A DNA stretch of 64,000 nt from Jaapia argillacea MUCL 33604 (Eukaryota > Basidiomycota > Agaricomycetes > Jaapiales > Jaapiaceae): positions 62,001-126,000 of the forward strand of contig KL197739.1 of the NCBI GenBank assembly GCA_000697665.1. Direction: 5' to 3'. The position numbers were made by a program, and so were the translations under genes. Shown here one piece after another: positions 22,607 to 34,463 of this stretch. The notes under the pieces are model-generated. The model was not told the DNA's origin. It saw nothing but the letters and a program-made list of their open reading frames with translations, and did not search any database. Position 1 is the stretch's first letter; each line of letters opens with the position of its first letter.

Positions 22607-25600
22607 ATGAAAACCTCTCATTCTGACCAGCAACCTACTGCGCCGAGATTCACATTTGACCTCCATCGTTTGGGTCGCTCTGAAATCCGTTGTCTTGCGA
22701 CTCTGTTATCTTCGACAGAGCATGTTATTGTCGAATCAGGCGAGTTATGTTCCCCTCGTCTCCCATCCTCAATGATTTACACTGTCATCGCACGCCCCCA
22801 AGAACCAGGCCCTTCACCCTGTGACCCGTGTCGAGTTCTGGTACCTTGTCGTGAAGAACCGTTCCAATTCAATCGTTCGAGTCAATCACTTTTGCCTTTC
22901 GAAGTGTTTCATCACGTTGCGTTCTCTGAGACGGCGATGGTTAATTAAGCGTGGTTGTCAACATCGATTCGAAGTGCATGGCCACATTCCTTCGGCCACA
23001 TCCCTTCTGCATCAACTTCTTCCTATTTTCTCCTTCAACTTGTCTACGACATTGTTATAATGTTGATGGGCACTCATCAAATCATCATCTTCATCCTCCG
23101 CCCACTTGCTGTAAAATCCCTGAGTTTCAACCTCAGCTTGAGAGTGAGGGAACTGTGCCTTCAATTTCGTACGCTCCGACCTTCCTCAAGACCCACACAA
23201 ACTCTTGTCAATGTCATAATTACGCACAAGAACTTGAAAAATGACGACCATTCTTCGCTACCTCCACCTGCGGTGCTGGTGCTTGTCGACTTGACAGTTG
23301 CAGTGACCTCAGACAGAAGCCACGTGGCCGCGCTTAGGCTCCCGGCCACTTCGCTTCAAGACTGCAAGGGGCTGCATATATACTCCATCCCTATTATCTG
23401 GCGCGACAGTTTCCTAGCTGTGTGCCGTCTCAAGTGTAACTTGACCGGGGGGCATATACGTGATATGTCTGCAGATCTCCAGAAGCCACTCCCTTCTATT
23501 CCTCATTCCGGTAAGAACTTGGCAACTCTAACCATCGTGAGCCGTGAACACCTGCGGAGGTTCATTGATCACGCCATCAAGGAGGACCCTCAGATACCCT
23601 CCCGCGAAGATGGAGGGAAGGAAAAGTCGCCCTGGACCAGCGCGATCGAATTCGCGTTGGCCGAGCTAGGGGAATGCATGGGGAATGGAGGATGGTTAGC
23701 AGGCATCAAGAGAGCCAGGAAACGCAGGGATGATCGGGATATAGGCAATACCGATGGTAAGGTACTGAAGGAGAACGGGAGAGAGCACGGGAAAGAGCAG
23801 AAGGATACGGACAAGGGGCAAACAGAGAAGGAGAAGGGACAAGCGACGAGCTCGGCCAAGTCGGTTCCAAACGGGGGTACTCACATTTCTCCGCACCGCC
23901 TGGAGAAGTCCCTCCCCTTGGAGCCTGAGGGGCCGGAGCCACGACTGAGCCAAGAAGACCGGCCTCTTCGCGCCCTCCAACAACTTCGACGTCTTGTGTC
24001 CAAGGCGGCTCCGTTAACCCCGAAACCTTCAAGAAGACATCTACTTCTCACTCTGACGCCGTTTGGTTCTCATCGAGCTCTCCCATCGGAAGACATGGGT
24101 TTTAGCCTCATACCGTCCCGTGTTGGATGCCACTTCACAACCGGTGTATACTCTCTCCCGGACGTCAAGCCTGGCGATAAGATCGGCAATGGTCAGGTAC
24201 TCTATGGGTTGGACGAGTGGGATGGTCGGCGCTTAGAATTCTCTTTCAGTTCATTGAAGTACTAACTCGACTTATATTCAGTTGACGCTCACGATCCTAG
24301 TGATGAGTCGTTATATGTCGTAGGAGGCACATTCACTTTCAAGGGTGTGACCTCCCCCAACCAGCATACCGCCTTGTGCAACGTCCTCCGCCTGGCCCTT
24401 TACGTCTATCTTTCGCTGGTGCTCGAACAGCACTACCTCGCCGACTCGCATGTTAATTTGCAATTTCCGAAGCCAACTCCCTCACCCCAAATCCCTTCCG
24501 TTCCACTACCCCCTCCCATGGGCCACAGACCACATTCACACTCCCCCAGACATGTCAAACGTGATTCAGTCACCGCTGCGGGTATCTGGTCCTTCGTATC
24601 GAAGAAAACCGAAGATTTATTGCATAGAGCCACGAGCGCCAGCGTGGGGTCGGGGCGAACTCGGCGTGTTTCCTTGGAACTACCGAAGACGTATTCAGAC
24701 ATCGACGAGCACCGACCTCGACAATCTGTTGACGGCCCCGTAGATCGCGTTCGCAAATTCTCCTTCTTTTCTGGACCTTCTACCCTGCCTCCAATTCAGC
24801 AAGACCGATTTGACGAATCTGCAGAGTCTGTCTTCACGTATGCGCTGAAGCGCATAGAGGAAGATGCTGATCCGCAATCAACATCGCCCGGAGTGAAGTT
24901 CGCTCCTCCGAGACCACTGGTCGCCCTCGCTGAGAGAGAGAAACAAGATTCATCGTACAGGCCGGTAGGCGACGAGCGAGCGGCGTTATGGAGTATCTCT
25001 GGATGGGAAGGGAGGGAAACACGTGGTCGACGGATGGCCGGAACCCTTGGGTTTATCCACAAGCAAGAGCTATCAACTCTATACTCGGAACACGTGCCGA
25101 CGCGTCCACCTTCCGAAAGCTCTGCGAAGTCCGCTGGATCCGCCATTTCCAAAGCGTCGACGGACACTCTTCGTCAACTCACCCCGTGCAAGGAGGCTCG
25201 GTGGATGACGTATGTATTCAATCGTTGGGACAACAACCTGGACAGTCTGTTCGGTGACACTTTGGTCGATATGTGTTTGACGGCGAACAAGTCTTGCGAT
25301 CGACGCAATTGCTCAGTCAGGAGGGGAGACCACGAAAGGAGGTGGATTCACAATGGTATCAGAATAGCTGCCAACGTCATTCCAATTGATGACAAAGCTA
25401 TGGTTGGCCATGAGGAGGAGATCAGCGTGTGGGAAAGCTGCAAGGAGTGCGGTTGTGAAACACAGAAGAGCCGACTCAGCGACGGATCATAGTATGTTTG
25501 TTCCCTCTCCATTGTTGAACCCTCTGAAGCTTCCCTACTCCTAGTCTTCTCTCGTTTGCCAAGTTCCTTGAGATACTTGTCTACTCTCCTCTCGCGTGCA

Positions 25601-28600
25601 CCATAACGCCACCAATATGCGAACACACCTCCGTGCCTCCTCGCACATCGCATGACGTTCCTCTTCCACGATGTCGCCTTGATATTGTCCGCCACTTTTC
25701 ATTCAAGTCACATCAGATCTCATTCACCCTCTCCGCCGTAGAGGACATCTTTGAGATTCGAGTCCCCCGACTTCAAATTCTCAGGAGCCATGGGACTCCC
25801 AAACAGTCGGTACACTCTTCCCTGGAACACTTCGATGATGACGAACCTCACGAGGAAAAGCGCACCCTGAGGCGCGAAATCCGGGACTGGTGGCTGAGTG
25901 TCGCTGAGCACATGGACAAATTAGTGAGCCGCTATCCAACTATGCGTCTCTCCTCACTCACGATAGATGTCTTCAGGAAGACGCCTGTGCAACGTCGTCG
26001 GCACGTTCCATCCACAAATCACTCCCTCGCATACCCTCCGTAGACGATCCCTATGACAGCAGCAGCGATTCCGACGATGGCGCTCCAACACCAACTGCTG
26101 AGCACCCCGGATCAATCCCTTTCCCTGTAAGCGCGCCTAACACCGTGTCTCGCAACGGTAGCTTTCTCTCGCCACCATCGAGCTACTTTGCCCCGCAGCG
26201 GCCTGGTCTCCTTCGTTCCATCACTTCGATGTCCTCCTTACCTCAGAAGAAGCACGATGATGTTGACCCTGTGGAGCTTTTGTCAAACCTTCGCGAGACG
26301 TTTCATAGGACGGAACAGTCCCTCTACAGACAACTTTCGCAGACCCCTCTCGCTTCTTTGAACGACGTGCGGCAGGCCTTCTACTCTGCCGCTCGAGGTG
26401 CTGCAAAGCGGCTGAACGCCTGGCAGCAAAAGCACATCCCTTGTCCTCTCAAAGATAAGCCTGTCGTCTGCCCTCTGGATGCTAAGGAGCCCGAATGGTG
26501 GCGAGCAGGCTGTCACGCTGTTCCTGGTGGAAGGGTTGTCATCCGCGAAGATGACTGGGGGAGTATCATCGCTTTCACCTTGAGGTCCGTTGTGAACCTC
26601 ATCACAAGGTTGTCCCGCTGACCAACTACCTTTGCCCCTTTGTAACAGTTCTACCGATTATGAAAGAGAGCTTGATGGCCTGACAACCACTCGGACTCCA
26701 TCGAACATCTCATCCTCGCCCTTGCCGACCCCCATGTCTGAATCGCCAGCAGCCCCGTCTACATTTTCCACCCTGGGCGGCTACAAGTTCTTCCGCTCCT
26801 CCTCCAATATCACTCTCGATCCAGACCAGGATGGCATTGTCTGGCACGAACCTGAGATTTGTTCTGCTGTCATCAGTCGAAAGGCGCACCCCAAGGACCC
26901 CACTTCTATTCTGTCACTCCATACTGTTCTACGGCAAAAAGCGGATGGTTCAAGCTCCCGGTTAACAGGGCTTATGGTTGGGAACTCGTCGTCTCGACCT
27001 GGGAGTGGTCATAGTGAACGACCCGGGGCCCCGCCTTCCGCTCGGGCGAAACCTGCTGTGGAGGTTAGTATTCAAGCTGTCGGTGGTGAATTGAGCGAGA
27101 TGCCAGAATCAGTTGGAGCAGCAGGTAAAATTCTTCAAGAGATCGGTGCAGTCGGCCCTCCATCTGATCCATCCACGTCCGCCTCCGGAAGCTACGTCTC
27201 AACGGCAGGGTCATCTTTTGTCGAGACACACATTCGTCGTGGAGGGGCCTCGTCTGTGTTGACCTTAGATAGCATTGAAAGCGGCTCAACTCTCACCCTC
27301 GATGGGAGCACTGCGGGTGACCAGACCCCCCGACCATCTCACCTCTTTCCACCTTCCCTTCCCCCCAAGGAATCACATTCCTCGTTAATTCATGGGCCAC
27401 CACTACCACCGAAAGCCGATATCGACAAGCCACTCCCAGATGCCGGATTATCCGGTTCCCTAACGTCGACGCTCACTTCCAGTATCGCAAATGCCATGCG
27501 GTATGTTTTGAACTCTGATACTCTCCGACCCTCCTCCCCGTCTCCCCAACACCATGGTCTCCTGGCTAACAGTGTCAATCCCCCGTCTTCTTTCCCTCCT
27601 ATTGACGATCGCCCTCATATCAAGTATGACTGGACCATTGGGAAGCGCTTAAAGTTCAGCTGCACTGTATACTATGCAAAACAATTCGATGCACTGAGGA
27701 AAAAGTGTGGTGTTAGCGATGCCTTTCTGAAGAGCATGGAGAAGAGCACTAATTGGAGCGCGGAAGGAGGAAAGAGTCGGAGTAACTTCTGGAAGACAGC
27801 AGATGATCGATTTATCATCAAGACTTTGGTGAACGCGTGGAATGTTGCCGATTTGTCTGTTTTTCACCTGACCTCACTCCGTTTACCATCACCTGATTGC
27901 GACCTGTCACAGACAAGTCCTCATCGACCTAGGACCTTCATATTTCCGGTATATGGATGCCACCACCTCCAAGCCGACGGTGCTCGCCAAATTGCTTGGT
28001 TTTTATACTGTGGAAGTGCGTAATCTGGAAACCGGGTCCACGCAGACCAAGGCAGATTTGTTAGTGATGGAGAACCTCTTCTACGAGAAACAAATCGAGA
28101 AGACCTTCGATTTGAAGGGTATTCATGGTAGGAAGGTCAAGCCTGCAGGTGATGGTACAGTGGCAAAGACATTGTTCGATGGAGAATGGATTGAAGGTGC
28201 GTATTCACTATACCAGATATCTTGGGTTCATAAGCTGACGTTTATCCCGCCATATCCTTGTCAGGCCAACAAAGGGCGCTAATTCTGGTCCAACCTTATT
28301 CAAAAGTTGTCCTACAGGAAGCCATCAAGCACGATTCGGAATTTTTGTCCAAAAGTAACATAATGGATTACTCGTAAGTCGCCCCTGTGTGGACTGAATG
28401 AAGCCGTCGTAAAATTGAGCCACTAGGTTGCTCTTGGGAATTGACTCCCAGCGTAAGGAGATTGCATGCGGCCTGGTTGACACCATTGGTGCGCTGTTTT
28501 GCCCTCTAGCGCCAGCACTGACATAACACGCTAACTTCTGTCTATGTCCCCAGGGAGCTATACATTTGCCAAAACTCTAGAGTACAAAGCGAAGCAAGGT

Positions 28601-28830
28601 TTGAAACCTTCTGGAAAGGAGGTTACTGTCATTCCACCCGAAGAATACAAAGATCGTTTTTCCAGCGCGATGGATGGATATTTCTTGCCTTGCCCTGGTG
28701 AGTCTCTCCTTTACTATTGTTCCGCCGTACCTATCCATTCCCATGCCGACTAGACAAGTGGTCCAAACCTATGGATGATAATAGAGTGGATGTGCCGAAG
28801 GATGCCTGGGATTTGAGGTGCCCGATGTAA
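22607..28830 (+). CDS. FAB1: FAB1/PIKfyve-type phosphatidylinositol-3-phosphate 5-kinase
   Basis: Makes PI(3,5)P2 from PI3P on vacuole and endosome membranes. Domain order: a chaperonin (TCP-1/CCT)-like part (YVVGGTFTFKG to LVLEQHYLADSH, 24300-24450); a Cys-rich conserved region with RRWIHNG, CKECG and SFAKFLEILVYSP (25330-25600); a disordered linker; then the PIPK catalytic domain. The kinase shows STNWSAEGGKS and DDRFIIKTLV (27740-27840), FYEKQIEKTFDLKG (28080-28120), ILVQPYSKVVLQEAIKHDSE, NIMDYSLLLGID and EEYKDRF, ending DLRCPM at 28830. Introns I could place in frame: 24225-24281, 25492-25544, 25924-25976, 26585-26648, 27855-27912, 28197-28264, 28374-28426, 28489-28553 and 28698-28753. 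The first exons (22607-23300) are uncertain: reading must shift near 22724-22808 to reach WYLVVKNRS and RRRWLIKRGCQHRF. No FYVE zinc finger is visible. Confidence 0.85.
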
Positions 28831-29191
28831 GCCCAGAATCCCTGGGCTATGTTAAGCTTGTTGCATTTTTTGTCCAACTGTAGCCCCCAGTTATATGTAT
28901 CGCCATATCCACTGCCTGTATGATGTATTTTTGAAGTACTGTATAGATCTCCATGTACCGAGGGGTGCCGTCAGAAACCGTGGTTGGGCCGGTCACGCGG
29001 TCACGCTGCGCGGACATCGTGCGGTGCCGCACCGATCATCGGTGTTGACAGCGCTGCAGACGCTCAATCGGAATCAATCGGATACTTTCTACTTGTGCAT
29101 ACTGTATGTCTGCAGTACCCTCATCACCTCTCACCCTGCCAATTCGTCATATATCAGAGTAACTTGCTCCCAATCCCGACGTGGCGTCTCG
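28831..29191. other. Short intergenic region
   Basis: About 360 bp after the FAB1 stop. A direct GGTCACGC duplication sits at about 28991-29007. No gene recognised. Confidence 0.3.
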
Positions 29192-29954
29192 ATGTCTGGC
29201 CGTTCAGCTTACCTGTCTCCCTCCTCGATCTCGAGGAGAACGGTGGATGCAACCCGATTGTGGATCCTCTCCGTCTACCAAACCATCCTAGACTCGACAC
29301 CTCATGAATATCTCCAGTCTTGTGACAATGAATTAGAGCTGCAGAACGCTTTGAAGCGTGTGTCTGAGCAGAGGAGGTCTAACCTTTCTCTGGTGTGTAC
29401 TTACAGCTCTACGCACGGTGTATCACGCTGATTCGGCGATGGGTCGCTGTCGGTCAGTTAACGGGCTTCCTTGCGCAAGTATATTGTCTCTGCACACTCC
29501 GCTCTGGTCCTGATGAAACTATCGCAGTATTCAGCTCAGTGCCAGAGACCCTCTCGTATTGACGCTCAACATCTCTGCAATCATTTTCGCTTTAGCACTC
29601 CACTATTATTGGGTTGGAGTACCTCTCCCAGTCATGAAGGTAATCACTTCAAGCCAGATTTCACTTATGCGCCCTCCAATTCGCTCATATCCCCATTCTC
29701 AGCAACGCATGCTTCGTCTCACCATCGAGAAGTTCTGCATAATCAATGCTCTCTGCAACTTCTCCGTCATGGTACTCGTTCTCATCCAGACGTTCAGGCT
29801 ACTTCCTCCTCCTTCCTTTGGTTTCATCGCTTTCTCTGCCGTTTTTATTCCCTTGGTTGGGAGTGGGTATGCGGTGACGTTCTTCACGGGGATATGGAGG
29901 ATATTCATAAACCCCCGGGGAAGTACTGTAATGGAGCAAGAGGCGGTGGCTTGA
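29192..29954 (+). CDS. Small multi-pass membrane protein, unknown family
   Basis: I do not recognise the family. A start at 29192 gives a soluble helical segment (MSGRSAYLSPSSISRRTVDA, then CDNELELQNALKRVSEQRRSN). After an unresolved intron region (about 29394-29543) an exon beginning CTCAGTGCC encodes LVLTLNISAIIFALALHYYW, a membrane helix. An intron at 29640-29702 (GT-AG, 63 nt) leads to two further hydrophobic segments: FCIINALCNFSVMVLVLIQTF and FGFIAFSAVFIPLVGSGYAV. The stop is at 29952-29954 after a short acidic tail. About 200 residues with three or four membrane spans is the best model. The hydrophobic exons are convincing; the join between the soluble part and the first helix is a guess. 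Confidence 0.45.
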
Positions 29955-30199
29955 CGACGCTCTACGTGGAATCTCCATACGTTTTCGTTGCGAAATCGCA
30001 GCTGCTTGTGATCGCTGTTTCTTCATCCCCATCCGACCCTGACACTTTCTTGTATTTGATCATTCGTGCTTGTAGTCATCCAAGAAACACACAGATGAAG
30101 AAAACCATGTTTGTTTGCCATGACATCGACTATGCGACCAGACCAATCGAAAATGCTATCGTACACTCTGCATTCTGTTCAGCAATCCTAAATCATCAT

Positions 30200-31441
30200 T
30201 CACCATTTTTCGTGAGCAGGGCGAACTGAAAGCCAAAAATGTTAGGGATGACGCTACAACACAGAACCATGCTTGAACTTACGGTCCAACTCCCAAGTCC
30301 AAGCGCTGCGGTCTTGATTCACCAGGTACAAGTAAGCCTAGTAGAAGCATCAGGTCTATCAACGACCCAAGATATTACGAAACGAGTGCTGGAAGGTGCA
30401 GACCTCTGCGATGCTATCTGCGTTCAACCTAACATCTTCATTTTCAGCCCAATCAGAGTCGCGCGGGGCCTTGGTACGGCCGGTTAAAATAACTGGTAGA
30501 GAATCTATCAGTGCCAAGGATTGAAACCATTTATAGGTACTAGCTGCTCACTGCCGTCAATGATAGCCTGGTATGCCACGACCACTATCAGGAGGCATGA
30601 TATAAATTGGTGAGATGGTCAGACTTACATGAGCAACCTGAATGCCCCAAGTCAGTTGATATTGTGGTAAAGACATTGGGAGTTACTAACGTGAATGTTC
30701 TCCTTGCCGAATTCCTTGGCCAAACTCTGGGAGAGGGCGCGAAGACCCGATTTACCAGCGGCGAAAGAAGATGTCAACACATTTCCTCTTATGCTAGCGG
30801 TTGCACCGGTGAACAAAAGGGTGCCCCTCTACACGGTGAGTAAATCAGCAAATTCGCGTGAATAAGAGGTGCCTAATGAAGTCATACCTTGCCCTTCGCA
30901 TCTAACCCGTTCTCTTTGAAGGTCAAGATCACCTCCCTAGAGAACGCAAACGCGCCGACAATATTGATATCGGCACTATTCTTAATCTCTTCTTCAGTGA
31001 CACTCAAGAAAGGCTTAAATACACCAGAAGCAGTATTCCACACAGCAACTCTGATCTCGGCCTTGCCATTAGCTCCAGACCAGTGCTGCTTGATGGCAGT
31101 GAATGCATCATGGATGGAGCTGTGTGTGTAGGAGGAGATTGGGAAGGCATGGGCATCACCGCCTGATTCGTTGAGAGACGTGGCGAATGTCTGAAGGCTG
31201 GAAGCATCGCGGGCAATGAGAGCGACTCGGTAGCCTGCTTTGGAGAAGATGCGCCTAGAATTTGGAATAAGTCAACGACTTGGTGAGGCCCAGGTTGATG
31301 AAACGACATACGCAGTACTAGCACCAGTTCCTATTGGAGGACATTCAAATGCTTAGAGAAAATCGCGCACAGCTACCTGCAACTCTACGAACCTGCACCA
31401 GTTCCGATACCCGCGACAACGAGGATAGGTCGGTTTGCCAT
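30200..31441 (-). CDS. Short-chain dehydrogenase/reductase, Phe in place of catalytic Tyr
   Basis: Rossmann-fold SDR. The ATG at 31441 starts MANRPILVVAGIGTGAG, and spliced exons complete the Gly-rich loop (GTGASTARIFSKAGYRVALIAR). Later pieces are the WNTASG-type turn, INIVGAFAFSREVILTF, LFTGATASIRGN (Ser region), SSFAAGKSGLRALSQSLAKEF, then AIIDG, TKAPRDSDWAENEDVRLNADSIA, YLYLVNQDRSAWTWELD and the end RPAHEKW (stop at 30200-30202). Where classical SDRs have YxxxK, this protein has FAAGK, so Lys is kept and Tyr is Phe; related fungal and bacterial members, as I recall, also carry Phe. Substrate unknown. Introns are 50-70 nt; the last coding exon is very short. A cluster of TGACG/CGTCA motifs lies about 160-215 bp upstream of the start. 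Confidence 0.85.
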
Positions 31442-34400
31442 TGTATAAGTATGATGAAATCTGAAGACAATGAATGATGAGTTGGCCTGTATCTTATATG
31501 TGAGATTACAGCCCTTAGATAGATTGAAATGATTATTCAGAACGCTACGGGCACTCTACGGGCTTGGTAAGTGGAAGTATCATCTATTATCGCGCCAGCT
31601 CGCGTCATCCTCGTGATGTCTGCGTGACAGTCAGCTGATGTACGTCACAGTGCGTGACGGTCGCGACTTGGCCAACTTTCCCAACAGTCACAACAGCAAT
31701 CGACGATGAGTTGGTTTTCAAACATTCGGATCTCGCTTACTCAACGTTTTCGTTTTGTACTTGGCACCATATCCGCTTGTGCAGAGGCCCTGCATCGTCG
31801 ATCCCAAGAACCTCGGGGTCTTATTGAGGCGTTTCTATAGCTGCCATCTTGACGACGTGGAAGGTGTTTCAGCTCTTCGCCTTTTCGATCCGCGTTCGTC
31901 AATTTGGCCTACTAGTCTGCAGAAGTTCTTCCTCTTCTCAAGCTCGCCGCCTATCTGGTCAATAAAATTGATCCTTGACCCCCCAACGATGCGTCTTGGG
32001 GTTGTTGACCATTCAAGGTTCGTTACGGTACCTCTTCGATTGACTGACTTGCCTCAAATTGTTGTCTGACAGCGCAGGATCCCGCTTGTCTTCTCGTCAG
32101 CCCTTGGTGCCACCATAATCTCTTCCCCATGCTAGCGTTTGTCCACAATGCTCCTCCCCAATCCCGAGCTTCGTTGGTTACACGAGTCGTCATTAACCCA
32201 CCAGACGTCAAAACCTACCCTGCGATGATCGGAAAGAACAGCATTACCTGACTTCATTGTTATCCTTCTGCGGCACCGAGGGCTTCCTCCATTCATTTAT
32301 CGACGATCTTTGTTTCCCCGGTGAAAGCACGAGTTACCTTGTCGGTTTTTCAATGCGGCATTCTCAATGTCTGGGGTCTCGCGTTCAAAGTTTGCATTTC
32401 TTAAGGCATCTCGTGGGATCCGCTCAGCAGACTCATTCTCGTGTCAAAGTCGCATTCTGTGAACGGCGGAGACACCACATCTCGGCGGTCACAGCATCAT
32501 CCAATGTCATCCCCACGGCGCCTCTATATCTTGCTGCTGTATATTGCCTCCTTTCCTAGACTTTACCAATGCTCGCTCTTTCTTTCCACGACAATATCGC
32601 AATTTCTGGAGCCTTTATTCCAACAACAGCTGCTCCGTTGACTTGCTGCCACTTTTACGCCTGCTATGTTCGCAACGTCTCCGCCCATCAGCGTTTTCAA
32701 AACTCTATCAGTGACTTGGAGCCCGTGCCAAGCCAGGTGTGGCCCGTGGATATTCTCCGTCACCAACGTACATGATCCGAGTCTGCTTCGTCACCGCTGT
32801 CCTTGGACTCTTCCCTGTTTTGGTCCTAGTCCACTCGTGACCCCCGGGGTCTGTTTCTGAGCAGCACCATGCCATAAACCTTGACTCAGAACGAGATCGG
32901 TTTGGATAATTGTAACCAACACCGCGGTGAGTACTGTCACTGAGCTTGAAGTTACTCCACTGCCTTGTCGGAGGTATGGGATAGCGCCACACGTGGCTGT
33001 CCATATGTCTCTGCTCTACACGCCTCCACATGGCAAATGCACATTCCTGCTAATCTCCTCGGCCGGCAACCCACAATGCCTTCGCCAATATCTGCTGCCG
33101 CTCGCCACTGTGTCAACGGAGAATTCTATCTCCACTTTCCTGTTGATTTCTTGTCGATTATCGTCTTCGTGGCCTCAGACGTCTTCCCCTCCCGTGTCAA
33201 TACCGAACAAGGACTGTCGGTGTGGGTGTGAGACGGAGCTTCCAATATGGAGCCGTCGGCTGGCTGTCCCTTCTGCTTACGGTAAGATCCTAACCTTAGC
33301 GGCTATCGTTTCGTCATGCTTCTCTCGGCTTCTTTGCCATAACGAGATGATACTCCCCCCAAAGCTCCCATGCAGAGTATGGATAACCTATCCGGAATAC
33401 CATCGGAATCCTCTATTCCGCCGATCTGTGAGTATTACCTTTGAGATACTGCAAGCTCACTGGTATCTCACAGCCATGATACGAGCAGGATCTTCCATGT
33501 TCGAGTGGCACGTTTCAGCTGATAACCTATGCTTGGCACCATACTGCCCAGAGAACAATGCCAAGCTTGAGCCCGTTCCGGAGAATCGAGGAGGATCCAA
33601 GGAGTTCCAACCCTGAGCACTAGAATGGTACTCGGTTACGATCTTTCCTTGCGGAGGTCAGCACACATGTGCCCACTTAGACTATCACACCTGGAGGGTG
33701 CTAATATTTCCTCTTCGCTGAACAGGAGGATAGATGAGCCAAGCGTAACTTGAGCTTCACCTCAAATCAGATGGTGCAGCCGGTCATCTCATGTTTCCGG
33801 CTATGGTAATAACCGACCTGCCCTCTCAAGTTTCAGACTTCTGTCCAATCAAGGGGTCACCCTCTTCCACCCCGCCCGGAAATCCTTGAAGTCGGTCACG
33901 GAAATCTCATTGAAAGCCCCATTCCGGAGGATCTAGGCTGCTTCGTTGATACGCTGACTGATATTGATACAGCAAGTTTGCCTTGTCTCTATTCCTTGTC
34001 TTTCCCGGAATTCATTCTTTTGCTTCTGCCTACGTTATCGTATTTCGATATGCTGGGATCACCTGACCTCCGATGATTATCTTGCCGGCACTCGTGTTCT
34101 CCCAGAGAATGTCGAAAGGGCTTGAGTTGACTCCCACTCCAGAGGAACGGCCTGCAGAGCGAGTCTGGCGATGGGGAGGGGTGAAGTTTTGGTTTGTAGA
34201 TGGATTCCCTTGTGATTGGCTCAAGTAAATGAAACGGTCAACGCAATCAAAGTCGTTTTCAAATCCGCCCAGCAGATCAGGAACCGATGTCAAATCTAGT
34301 GCTATCTAGCCGATTTCGTTATCTCGTTTTGAGCATTTGCCATCTCTCCATGCGCTATTTATGCTTTCTCATCCATGTTTAAAGAGACAACAACTCTCAC

Positions 34401-34463
34401 TGGTGTTCTGCATCTCCCCACCACCTCTTGTTTTATATCAGTACTCCCAACACTCCGAGTATC
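31442..34463. other. Long region without a supported gene
   Basis: Three kilobases between the SDR start and the amine oxidase start. There are hints of a spliced plus-strand gene at 32770-33620: a hydrophobic start MIRVCFVTAVLGLFPVLVLVHS at about 32774, donor-like GTGAGT at 32929 and GTAAGA at 33282, and a GTGAGT...CACAG intron at about 33430-33472 followed by a 140-nt open end. I could not assemble one reading frame with a recognisable product, so no CDS is claimed. The last 500 bp should contain the amine oxidase promoter. Confidence 0.4.
31600..31662. promoter_or_regulatory. Cluster of CRE/bZIP-like TGACG motifs
   Basis: CGTCA at 31603-31607, a GCGTGACAG at 31622-31630, TACGTCAC at 31641-31648 and TGACG at 31655-31659 fall within 60 bp upstream of the SDR gene (start 31441). 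TGACG/CGTCA cores are the known half-sites of CREB/ATF-type bZIP factors. Functional role here is inference. Confidence 0.35.

Noticed and set aside
32927-33616. 229-codon plus-strand frame taken as one exon
   Set aside because: It reads through clear GT-AG intron signals and starts with a non-ATG codon; it may hide real exons but is not one CDS.
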